Below, piece by piece: positions 51,212 through 62,600 of a DNA stretch of 64,000 bases. How positions within the stretch are numbered: the first letter of the stretch is position 1; each line of letters starts with the position of its first letter. The DNA is from Bemisia tabaci (lineage: Eukaryota; Arthropoda; Insecta; Hemiptera; Aleyrodidae): positions 6,151,501 through 6,215,500 of the forward strand of contig NC_092798.1 of the NCBI RefSeq assembly GCF_918797505.1, written 5' to 3'. The notes under the pieces are model-generated. The model saw only the letters and a program-made list of their open reading frames with translations. It was not told the origin of the DNA and made no database searches. A program made the translations under genes and the position numbers.

Positions 51212-54200
51212 GACCACTAGACAAGGTACGAATTTAAGAATTCTGATACTTGTTTCCCAGTCAGAATTTCACGTAGAGCACGATTTGCACAACGGAAATT
51301 ACTCAAACCAACTCATAACGAAAATATTCACGTTTTTATTTCACATTGGTTACGAGGAATTTGCATTGCCCGCTAGCTCACAAGAAACTCAAAGCTCTAC
51401 GTGAATCAAATCGCGCACTACAGCGGTTTCATCAAAGCTTCTCAGTCGAGCAATGTTCATGTCCCACCATATGTTGTTCAAACTATAAGCAATTTGCTAC
51501 AGCTAAGCCAAAGCGTCAAGATTGAGGTTGCCAAAGGGTATCCCGGGATAAGCATGTCAAAATGCCCTTGTGAACGGATTTTTACTTTAACCATTTTAAG
51601 TCATCAAGGGTGTCCTAAAACTTAGGTTTTGGGGAATTTTAGCCCCCCAACCCCCTCCGCCCCCCCTCAGACCCCCAAAAACCGCTTTTTGGGGCTATTT
51701 TTGACTTTGCTAACGTCTTTTCCTCACAACTTTCGTAATTTTCGTTAGAATTGAACCAAAATTTGTCAGAATCTACATCAATTAGCTTAGTTTTTGTAGA
51801 AAAAAATTCATTATCATCGGATAATATTTTAGCTTCTAAAAAAATTCGTAAAATGTTTAAAAAAAATCATTTTTTTCCTTTTTTCGCGCTAGGTGACGTA
51901 TGGAAACGAGGACACAAACAAAAATTGCCTCTTTTCTTAAGTTATACATTCAATAAGATACAGAAAAAATTTCGTGTTGATCGGAGTGGTGCGCCATACT
52001 TAAAAACGCAATTTTCTAACCTCAAAACGGCCAAAATGCCACCATAGCCTCCTTTGATGACTAGGCGTGGAGAAATATGTAGAGAGAAAAATCCGGTTTT
52101 ATCGTCTCACCTCTTAAGTGATCCACTTAGGTACCTTGAGCCAAAATTTCGAGTTGATCAGAGTGGTGCTCAACACCCAAGCACGCAATTTTCTAAAATC
52201 AAAACCGTCATATTGCCCATTTCGGCACCAATTATCACTCCGTGTCAAAAAATAAGAAGAGGGACATCCGGTTTTATCATCTCACCTCTTAAGTGATCCA
52301 CTTAAGTAACTTGAGCCAAAATTTCGAGTCGATCGGAGTGGTGCGCAACACCCAAACACGCAATTTTCTAACCTCAAAACGGCCAAATTGCCCATTTCGG
52401 CTGAATTTGGAACCCATTATCACTCCGTGTCAAAAAATAAGAAGAGGAACATCCCATATTATTGTCCTACCTCATTAATTAGACACATAAGTACATTTAG
52501 TCGAAATTTCGTGTCAATCAGAGTGGTGCGCAACACCCAAGCACACAATTTTCTAACCTCAAAACGGCCAAATTGCCCATTTCGGCTGAATTCGGAACCC
52601 ATTATCACTCTGTGTCAAAAAATAAGAAGCGGGACATCCGATATTATAGTCCTACCTCATAAATTAGACACATAAGTACATTTAGTTGAAATTTCGTGTC
52701 AATCAGAGTGGTGCGCGACACCGGAACACGCCGTGTTCTAACCTGAAACCTTCCAAAATTCTCATTTTGGCATTCATTATCACTGTATGTCAGCGACGAG
52801 CCCGCTTGAAAAGTGCATGATGCACATTTCAAAGTTCATTTTGGCACCCTACCGCGTAGCAGACCCGATCACTCAGCGAAACCTCTGAACTCCCAGGAAT
52901 TATATGACAGTAGGGATGCTCGCTCATCCCCCACGTAGAAGCGTTTCCTCCTCCAAACTTCAATAATACGTGGTAGTGCACCGAGTACTGGCAAATTCTA
53001 GTAACTAAATTAACAAGAAAACGGCGTGTTCGGGTGTTGCGCACCACTCTGATCGACACGAAATTTCGACTAAATGTACTTAAGTGTCTAATTTATGAGG
53101 TAGGACTATAATATGGGATGTCCCTCTTCTTATTTTTTGACTCGGAGTGAAAATGGGTGCCGAAATCACCCGAAATGAGCAATTTGGCCGTTTTGAGGTT
53201 AGAAAATTGTGTACTTGGGTGTTGCGCACCACTCTGATCAACTTGAAATTTTGGCTCAAGGTACTTAAGTGGATCACTTAATAGGTGAGATGATAAAACC
53301 GGATGTCCCTCTTCTAATTTTTTGACACGGAGTGATAATGGGTTCCGAATTCAGCCGAAATGGACAATTTGGCCGTTTTGAGGTTAGAAAATTGTGTGCT
53401 TGGGTGTTTCGCACCACTCTGATTGACACGAAATTTCGACTAAATGTACTTATGTGTCTAATTTATGAGGTAGGACAATAATATGGGATGTTCCTCTTCT
53501 TATTTTTTGACACGGAGTGATAATAGGTTCCAAATTCAGCCGAAATGGGCAATTTGGCCGTTTTGAGGTTAGAAAATTGCGTTTTTAAGTATGGCGCACC
53601 ACTCCGATCAACACGAAATTTTTTCTGTATCTTATTGAATGTATAACTTAAGAAAAGAGGCAATTTTTGTTTGTGTCCTCGTTTCCATACGTCACCTAGC
53701 GCGAAAAAAGGAAAAAAATGATTTTTTTTAAACATTTTACGAATTTTTTTAGAAGCTAAAATATTATCCGATGATAATGAATTTTTTTCTACAAAAACTA
53801 AGCTAATTGATGTAGATTCTGACAAATTTTGGTTCAATTCTAACGAAAATTACGAAAGTTGTGAGGAAAAGACGTTAGCAAAATCAAAAATAGCCCCAAA
53901 AAGCGGTTTTTGGGGGTCTGAGGGGGGGCGGAGGGGGTTGGGGGGCTAAAATTCCCCAAAACCTAAGTTTTAGGACACCCTTGATGACTTAAAATGGTTA
54001 AAGTAAAAATCCGTTCACAAGGGCATTTTGACATGCTTATCCCGGGATACCCTTTATATATCGTAGAGACAGTCATGATAACGTTTAGCGCGCGATGTGA
54101 ATCACGTAGAGCATTCAGTTTTCATGAGCGGGTGATTTGAATTCACGCATCAAGAATCATTAAATATCTTCGTAAGAAGTCAATTTCGGTAATTTTCGTT

Positions 54201-54295
54201 GTATGCGTCGTGTTTTACGTGAAATTTTGGATAAGAAATGTGTATCAAAATGCTGAAATTCGTACTTTGTCTATAGTGGTCCATTACGATTACGA
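51207..54295. mobile_element. ~3.1-kb foldback element
   Basis: Outer degenerate arms: AATGGACCACTAGACAAGGTACGAATTT mirrored by AAATTCGTACTTTGTCTATAGTGGTCCATT. Inner arms 51534-52035 and 53560-54055 are nearly identical inverted copies (AAAGGGTATCCCGGGATAAG...). Between them are about seven ~175-bp units with AATAAGAAGAGGGACATCC and GTGGTGCGCAACACCC boxes, the left half in one orientation, the right half in the other. Confidence 0.87.
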
Positions 54296-55130
54296 GACCA
54301 AGGTTTTTCCTCATTGAGAGATCACACAATGAAACAATTCTTCTCCGCCTGAAAGTTTATGAAAATAGTGAATTTGAACGGAATCTGACAATGTTGCGAG
54401 TAGTCCATCGCCGAGACGAGCAAAGGAAATATAACTCGGAGGAGAGGCGAAGTGTATGATTTTAATTACCTCCATACCGATTTCTGATAGGAGCCTCGGC
54501 GCAGTAAATAGAAAAAAGACCCGGAAAAAGCGGGAAAAAGATAACGAAGATGGAAAATAGCGCACTCGAATCGAAGAGCTCTTCAATTTCTCGGACGTCA
54601 TGACTTCTCTCACTTCGTCGTCGCCCACACGAAGGATCGTAACGCGATGCCTAGGTTGTAAAATCGATTCGAAGAATTCAATATTTCACGAGAGAATGAA
54701 TTTGTAATTGTTGTCCAAAATATTCCTGATTTTTGTGCACACAACGAAGAAATATCAGTAGAATTTGAAGTCAGAAACTTCCAACAATTTTCCTGTAAGG
54801 TGCAATTTTCGAGGGGATATTTTGCAGCGTTGACGTGCAGATACGTTCTTTCGTCTGGAGCGATTATTTGCTCGCCGGACTGCAGTTGTTTCGCTCGCCA
54901 GCTGGGAGTCCGGGATGAGTTCAACAGGATGTAACTAACCATTTCATAATTTTTTATGTTTTCCCTTCAAACTGAGTGTGTTTTGATTTTGCTGCGGTCT
55001 GCTTGGATTCGGAATACGAGTCTCACTTGATGGTGGACTAAGAGCATTTGAAGACTGGACTTTCGAAACATCTTGAGCGACGTCAGATGTTGCTAGGATT
55101 GTGCATGTGCAAGTGCCTTCTCTATCGGTT
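54296..55130. other. No recognisable gene
   Basis: Frames of 105-110 codons on the minus strand resemble nothing known. Confidence 0.4.
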
Positions 55131-55363
55131 CACTGGGGGAAAAAAACACATTGGATCTAGAGTCCAGACTCTTGACAACATTGACAAGAAAAAATACTCT
55201 TGATTCAATTGAAATTTTGCTTGAATCAAAACGAAATCCGCTTAAATTAAGAGGCTTGGTTCTTGATTTAAGCTAGATTCTGATTGAATCAAGAGTACTT
55301 TTTCTTGTCGATGTTTTTAAGAGTCTGGACTCCAGATCCAATGTTTTTTTTTTTTTTCCAGTG
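55131..55363. mobile_element. Palindromic element family E (copy 2)
   Basis: CACTGGGGGAAAAAAACACATTGGATCTAGAGTCC...GGACTCCAGATCCAATG...CCAGTG. Confidence 0.87.
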
Positions 55364-55853
55364 AATGATGAGTTAAAAGACATACGCTTCATTTACTTAC
55401 CTCTCGACAAATGTATCGGCTAGTAAAAACTCGTTCATGGTTTAGTGACCCACTACTCGATCTAAACAAGAAAGGTTTTGAGTAGCTTCACACGAAAAAA
55501 CTAATGTGCCACAGCAGAGAGCAGTATGTCAATCGTAAAAATAGGCTCATCAACTTTTTGAGCCTTTGAGGAAAAAACAGTGCTAATCATAAAAACTTGA
55601 TTTCGACGCAGCGGGCTGTGAGGGAGGCACAACAAAAGCATGAGTAACGGTAGTCATGCTAAATATACGACATCATATGCTCCTATGACATATGATCCTC
55701 GTGACTTCTCTCAAGTTCTTCCGCCGGTCGTAATGTCCATTTCCGGCCGTTGGCCCTTCTCCCTTACAAACGAATCCCGTATTTGCAATTTTGCCAGCTC
55801 GCGGTAAAAAAAGCACTCTTTTTTCTTTTGCGCAGCCGTTGACGATTCGGTGT
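55364..55853. other. No recognisable gene
   Basis: Nothing recognised. Confidence 0.4.
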
Positions 55854-56136
55854 ACTGGAAAAAAAATACATTGGATCTAGAGTACAGACTCTTGAAAACA
55901 TTGACACGAAAAAATACTCTTGATTAAATCGGATTTTTGCTTGAATCAAAACAAAATCCGCTTAAATTAAGAGGCTTGGTTCTTGATTTAAGCTAGATTC
56001 TGATTAAATCAAGAACCAAGCCTCTTAATTTGAGCGAATTTCCTTTAAGCAAAAATCTGATTGAATCAAGAAGATTTTTTCTTGTCGATGTTTTTAAGAG
56101 TCTGGACTCTAGATCCAATGTGTTTTATTCCCAGTG
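55854..56136. mobile_element. Palindromic element family E (copy 3)
   Basis: ACTGGAAAAAAAATACATTGG...CTAGATCCAATGTGTTTTATTCCCAGTG, with about 50 bp of extra internal duplicated arm (ATCAAGAACCAAGCCTCTTAA). Confidence 0.85.
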
Positions 56137-56867
56137 TGGATGAATGGGCCTGTTGCAAACTGTTGCTAGAGCAAAAATGAGAGTTGTTCTTTATAGATGA
56201 TGATTCAAAACTCATGATGAGCGCATCGGCAAACACTGAGATGCACTCCCAACTTCACAATCTGCGTAAGAAATTTGCGTTTTTTTAAGCTTCCCGCTTC
56301 AAAACGGATACTACGGGACAGGTGAACATTCCGTTAGAGGAGTCGTACCATTTAATGCCTGCTCAACATGGCCGACGCTTTCGCGCGCAAGTTAAGGAGA
56401 GCACAAGGTCAATCAAGGCGGATATCTATCAACCAACGAACTACACCTCTAGAATGGCCGCGAGATAGCAAACCTGCGGAACGCGCATGGGCCGGTTTTT
56501 GAAGGCTGGAGGGGGGTGGGAGCCCAAGTATAGCTAACCTCAATCTCCATTTCTGCTGCGTCTTGCCCATGAGGATTACATGTGAAAATTTCAACCTTTG
56601 TAAACTTTCATTTTTTTGAGGTTTGCTTTCAATGTTCCTATTTTTTGAGTAAAGAAAACCATTAGAGGTGCGATTTTTATGCAATCTTTTCATTGCTATC
56701 ACTTTATTCAAAAATATTCGGCATAACAAGGGCACCGTCTGACATGGGTTTAGATGACAGCCTGCTGTGAGTAGTGTATAAATAGGGATATACGGACACT
56801 TACACAGATTGCCTACCCAGCAAGGGGCAACTTGTTGCGTGTTGCCTGGCTATCAGGGGCAGGTATA
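56137..56867. other. No recognisable gene
   Basis: A 108-codon minus-strand frame at 56409-56735 has no known relatives. TATAAATAGGG at 56778. Confidence 0.4.
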
Positions 56868-57475
56868 GTCGTTACCTACGTTGCCAGACTGAGCAGGAAA
56901 ATCGGAATTAATTGAAGGGCGTGGTCGGGTGATGGATATTTTAGCGTATGATCTGGCAACAATGTTTCCATGATACCGGTGTTGTAAAATTGTGCAGAAA
57001 AATGTTGATTATTTCGGAATGAGGGTGGGGTATTGCGTATGATTTTGCAACCATGTTGTGACGTCACTAACGACTGGTTAATTGTTGGGTGTTGCGTAAC
57101 TATCAGGAGCAAGTATAGACGATACCAACGTTGTAAAATTGAGCGGGAAAATTTGAATTAATTAGGGGTGATGGATGTTTTACACCGTAAAATGGCAACC
57201 GCCTTTTCATGCTGTGACGTCACCAACGTTGTAAAATTGAGCGGGAAAATTTGAATTCATTACCGGTGATGGGTGTTTTACACCGTAAAATGGTAACCGT
57301 CTTTTCATGCTGTGGCGTTACCAACCTTGTAAAATTGAGCAGAAAAATCGGGGTTAATTTAAGGGTGTTGAATGATTTACTGGGCGATATGATGTGAAAT
57401 TGAGCGGGAAAATTTCGGGTGTTTTAGAGTATAAAATGATAGCCGTCTTTTCATGCTGTGACGACACATCAGTCG
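56868..57475. repeat. ~115-bp degenerate tandem array upstream of PolB
   Basis: About five units share ACGTTGTAAAATTGAGCGGGAAAATTTGAATT, TTTACACCGTAAAATGGCAACCGTC and CATGCTGTGACGTCACCAAC-like boxes. A subterminal array like that of the first element is possible; an AGTAGTGTATAAATAGG string at 56771 is a very tentative terminus. Confidence 0.65.
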
Positions 57476-58130
57476 ACATTGAAAAAAAAATTGGGCTCGG
57501 CTCGGCTCGGCTCGGGTCGGGTGAATTTTCAAAATCTACCTTTGACAAGACTCGTGCAATGTAATCACCCTGTACAACGGTGAAAATTTCCGAAAATTTA
57601 ATAATCTTATAAACACGAACCGAAGGAATGTGTTGGTGTAATGCGTGAATATTTCAACATGTGACGACACACACACACTGGCCTCTATTGCGTCATTCTA
57701 GGATACCAAGAAAATGAGATCCCTATGCTAGGAAAAGAAGTACCTATAGATTTCTATCTGTTGACAGCGAATCTTACCGAGAGGGGGTTATAACTTTCGA
57801 GTCACCCGGTTGGTAATTGAATAATTATCTTCGTTTTTAATCGACGCGACATTTCGTCGGTGGAATTTAAACCCGGTAGGTAATTGAATAATTATTATTA
57901 TTATTTTTTATCATCGCTTTTAACCGCTGTGGAATTTCTAGCAAGAGAGGAATGTGATACTTGATGCTGCGCTTTCCTAATACCGAGTGTAATAACCCGA
58001 GCGTAATAAGCCGAATCTTTTTTCGGTGGGCTATGAACATGACCGTGAGAATTATATCAAATACTTGAAGGGTCAAATACCTGAAGAGTCGTGATGTGAC
58101 ATTTATTTTTTTTTCTATATCAAAATCATC
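57476..58130. other. No recognisable gene
   Basis: (GGCTC)n-like microsatellite at 57493-57520; AT-rich otherwise. Confidence 0.4.
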
Positions 58131-58165
58131 TATAAATGCTGAGGATGAACCCCGGAGTAACTTCA
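58131..58165 (+). promoter_or_regulatory. TATA promoter of the PolB unit
   Basis: TATAAATGC at 58131 with a TTCAT-type initiator near 58162, followed by a GTGAGT donor at 58232. This defines a candidate first non-coding exon of about 70 nt. Confidence 0.6.
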
Positions 58166-59678
58166 TACTGTTACTCTGCCAGTTGGTTCCTCTGCCTCGT
58201 GACGTGCTCTGCTTCGTGTCATCCTCAAGTGGTGAGTCTACTTACATGTTTTCAAATCGAAAATTTCTAGTGAATTATATTACCCGAAAGTGACTTGTTT
58301 CCATTGCAATATTCAAAACGAAAGTGACTTGTTTTAACAATTTTTCATTCCAATATTCCAAATCGAGAATTTCTAGTCAAAAAAATATTACCCAAAAATT
58401 TCTAGACACATATATTACCCGAAAATTGAAAATTTCTAGCGAATTATGCCAGCCGAAAGTGACCTGATTTAATCCAATAATTTCTAACGAATTATATTAC
58501 CCGAAAGCGAGTTGTTTTCAAATCGAAAATTTCCAGTTCATTCAATCGAAAATTTCCAGTTCATTTAAATCGATAATTTCAAATCGAAAATTTCCACTCC
58601 ATTCAAATCGATAATTTCAAATCCAAAATTTCTATAAAAAAACCTACTTGATCCTCTTCTGAAAACAGATTTCTCTCACAATTACAGATTCACCTCCTCC
58701 TTTCGACAGCTTTTATTCCTGAGCGTGTCTCATTTTGAAAATCTTAAATTGGTGAGTCTATGTGTTTTACTGCTAGTTCGAAGGAAACAATATTCCAATA
58801 ATTTCCATTCCAATAATTTTCAGACAAATATATCACCCGAAAATCGGAAATTTCTAGTGAGTTGATTTAATCAAATAATTTCTGGTGAATTATATTGCCC
58901 GAAAGTGACTTCTTTTAATTCAAACTGTATTCAAATCGATAATTCCAAATCTAAAATTTCCAGTGCATTCAATCGAAAATTTCCAGTTCATTCAACTCGA
59001 TAATTTCTAATCGATAATTTCAAAATCGAAAATTTCCACTCCATTCAAATCGATAATTTCTATAAAAAAAAACTACTTGATTATCTTCTGAAAACCATTT
59101 TCTCTATCTCAATTACAGATTCACCTCGTGATATTTTCACCTCCCGCCAGCTTATACCTGAGCGTGTCTCATTTTTAAAATCTTAAATTGGTGAGTCTAT
59201 GTCTGTGTGTTTTACTGTATTCAAATCGAAATTTTCCACTGCATTCAAATCGTTAATTTCAAATCGAAATCGAAAATTTCTAGAGAAGAAAGGAAAAAAA
59301 AAGAAAAGTCATCTGTTTTAATCCAAAATTTTTATGAAAACCTAGTTAATCTTCTGAAAACCTAGTTAATCTTCTGAAAACCAATTTCTCTCTCTCTCTC
59401 AATTACAGATTCACCTCGTGATATTTTAACCTCCCGTTTTCAAGTTTGATATTGTTTCTCAATTCTGTTTGTTTGATTGATTGATTGATTGATGGTTCAC
59501 GTCAAGTGAAAATGTGTTTCATTTTACCGAAAAAGTGATGGTTTTTTATATCAATTTCAGATACTTCTTCGTTTTTTTTCCACCTGTCACCCGTGTGTCC
59601 TCCTCGTTCTTACCCGACATCTAAAAAAAAGTGAGTTCCTTCTTCAAAATTTTCTTCTCCTTCTTCTTCATCTAAAAA
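58160..59678 (+). other. 5' leader with tandemly duplicated non-coding exons
   Basis: Candidate exons with good splice consensus: about 58162-58231 (ends AAGTG/GTGAGT); 58688-58751 and 59119-59190 (both begin after TTACAG with ATTCACCTC, contain CTGAGCGTGTCTCATTTT and end AAATTG/GTGAGT); 59409 onwards (same ATTCACCTC start, donor unclear); 59561-59630 (CAG start, GTGAGT donor). The intervening DNA is filled with degenerate TCGAAAATTTC and AAATCGATAATTTC repeats. No AG lies between the last donor and the ATG, so the last donor may be skipped. Confidence 0.6.
58250..59300. repeat. AT-rich degenerate TCGAAAATTTC/TCGATAATTTC repeats
   Basis: Dozens of short related words (AATCGAAAATTTC, AATTTCTAG, CGATAATTTC) in intron-like parts of the PolB leader. 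Confidence 0.75.
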
Positions 59679-62600
59679 ATGGCTCCTACGTTTTACTGCA
59701 ACTACTGTGACATCCATTACACTGAAAACTACGCCCACGATTCGAGCGTGGAGCACATAACCAACCTTTTCGAATCTGAACTAAGCGAGGAGGACCTAAC
59801 GGTTAAATCGTTCTTCTTCAAAAACGAGGACCCTCAACTCTCCGATCTCACCGAATTTTTTGCGATAAAAAAAAATGAAATTGTAGATAAGCTTAGATTT
59901 ATTTTAGACAATTATACCGAAGTAAAAATTAAAATTAATAGCTACTTGATAAGGACTGATTCGAGTAAAAATGAAAAGAGAGGGCTTAGTATCGTGACGA
60001 AATACGTCAATAGCCCTCCGATTTCAGATCTCGAATCAGTGTACGATCACTTTGTAAGTAAGAATTTAGAAATAAAAGAAGTCTTGTCCCCGACGCCTCT
60101 TCCAGCGGAGCCAACGTCAGCATCGTCAACCTCGTTAAACGAGGATGACGTCATTGGCGATGAGGAGGCACCAGCGGTGGCGGGGCCGGGAGCGCTGCCT
60201 CTTCCAGCAGAGTCACCAGCACCAGCAGCTTCACCCTCGTTGAACGAGGATGATGACGTCATCGGAGATGATGAGGCAGCAGCGGCGGCGGGGGCGGTGG
60301 TGGTGGTGGTGCTGACACTGCTCGGTGTCGAAGTACGGTTTTTAGAGGGAAAATTCGCACGTTACTGCGAGATTTGCGAAGATTTCTATCTGAAAACCTT
60401 GCGGCACAACCGCACTTTCGACCATCTCCGGAATTTGTTCGGGTCCGACGAGCAAGTTCGCGAAATGCCTGCCGCCGCGCAGGGGCAACTTCGGACTTTT
60501 TTCATCAAAAATACCGACCCGAACGTTTTGGATACGGATCTGCACTTGAAAAAAATCAAATTTCTTATTGTTCAAATTTTAAAAGACACGCTATCCCAAC
60601 TTCAAACAATAAAATCCAATATAATCGTCCATTCCGAATACATTTTACCGAGAGAGGGGGAAATTCAGGGGGTCTCGTTTAAAACAAAAAATTTTAACAT
60701 TTATCACGAAGCCGATTGCCAAAACACATACCTGCTGTTTGAAACGAGTATCAAAAAAGAGAGTGCAGATTTCTATCTAAAAGGTTCGGGTTGGACCATT
60801 AGTAAAATTCTAGGCTCCGAGCTGAGAGTGAATAAATTCAATGTCGTAGCATCTAGTGGCTCTAGTTATTTACCTTTACCTATAAGCACTAAGTACGTAG
60901 TAAATTGTAAAAATCGAGATTCTCGTTGCTTCATGTACGCCATGGTGGCTAAATATGTGCCTAAAGCAGGGAAAAGAGAAAGACCCAGCTCTTACGAAAA
61001 ATACCTGGATAAATACGACTTTAGCTGCGTGAATTTTCCCGTGGAGATCGAGGAAATAGGCAAATTCGAAAAACGGAATAACTGCTCCGTCTCGGTTTTC
61101 GGGTTGGGCCGTGTCGGAGATAAGGAAACGATTCGCGTGTTTCCTATTCGTGTGAGTTTGAGAGAAATCGAGAATCGACACACCGATCTCTTGTACATCA
61201 CCGATGAGAGCGAGAGCAAATTTCACTATTGCTACATTTCCAATTTTGATAGTCTAGTCCGCAAGCAGATAACAAAATCCAAGAACAGGATTTATATCTG
61301 CAAGAAATGTTTCGCTCATAAATATAGTCCCGAAGATCTGACGGCTCATAAAAAACTGTGTTACGCTATATCTAGCGATTTGTTCATAGCCTCCGCCCCT
61401 CGGGATTTAGTCAAATGTTTCAAAGACGAGAACAAAATGATTCCAAATAACTTTCTGGTTTTCGCCGATTTTGAAAGTTATTTGGAAAAAATTGATCACG
61501 ACCCCGGTTTAAATTCTTTCAATTTCAGACGTCACCAGCCCCTGTCTTACGCATATCTCATCGTTTCTACAGATCCCAATTTCAACACCCCCTCCCCTGT
61601 TCTCTATCGAGGTAAAGACCCCCATGTTCATTTCGTGAAAAAGATGATCGAAATTGCGCAGGAGATAAACGAGAGTTACAATGATCGCAATTCCGAAATT
61701 ATAATGAGTCCGTCGGATCTTCTCGATTTTGAAAATGCTAGCAATTGTAAAATTTGCCATGTCAGTTTTGACGCCCCAGGCGTTGTAAAGTGTCGCGATC
61801 ACTCGCACGAATATTCGCCAGAGGGGGAGTCTAACTATCGAGGCGCACTTTGCAGTCTATGCAATATCAAGTACCGTCACCCCGCCCATATGACGGTTGT
61901 TTATCACAACGGGTCCAAGTACGATTTCAAATACGTGGTTCAAGGGCTCCAAGGGCTTCCGTATCGCGTTGAAATCGTACCAGCGAGCGAGGAGAATTTC
62001 ATAAGCATCAAAGTGTACGTATCGCAACGGTTTCATATTCGATTCATCGATTCCTATCGATTCCTCCCGTCATCTTTGGACAAACTCGTCTCGACGCTCG
62101 ATGAGTCGGCCTTCACGTACACGCGACGGTTCTGCTCCACTCCGGCGCAGTACCGTATCGCTCGACGAAAACCGGTTTTTTGTTACGATTTCGTCGACAG
62201 TCCCGACAAGCTGGAGCTCACCGAGCCGCCGGCACCCGAACATTTTTACAATTCTCTCACCGACACGGCGGTGACGCCTGAGGATTATGCAAACTTTCTC
62301 GAGGCCTGGAAAGAGTTCGGATGCCGAACGCTCGGGGAATATTACGATTTTTACCTTTGTTGCGATGTGAATTTGCTCGCCGATTTGTGCCTCGATTTTA
62401 GAGCTCTGTGTCTCAAGGTTTACGGCCTCGATTGTTTCAATTACATGACGCTACCGAGTTTCGGGTTCTCGGCCGCGCTCAAAACCACGCAGGCTCGTAT
62501 CAAGCTGTTCAAAGACTACGAGATGACCTTGATGACCATGTCCGGGATACGGGGCGGTATCGTTCAAGTGGGCAAACGCTACATGAAGCCCAATAACCCG

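Noticed and set aside
52054..53837. Frames of 60-124 codons in the 51-54 kb foldback
   Set aside because: They are the same repeat unit read on both strands, with stops in neighbouring units.
56771..56790. AGTAGTGTATAAATAGG as a firm terminus of the PolB element
   Set aside because: It resembles the AGTAG end of the first element, but no partner end or duplication is visible in the window.
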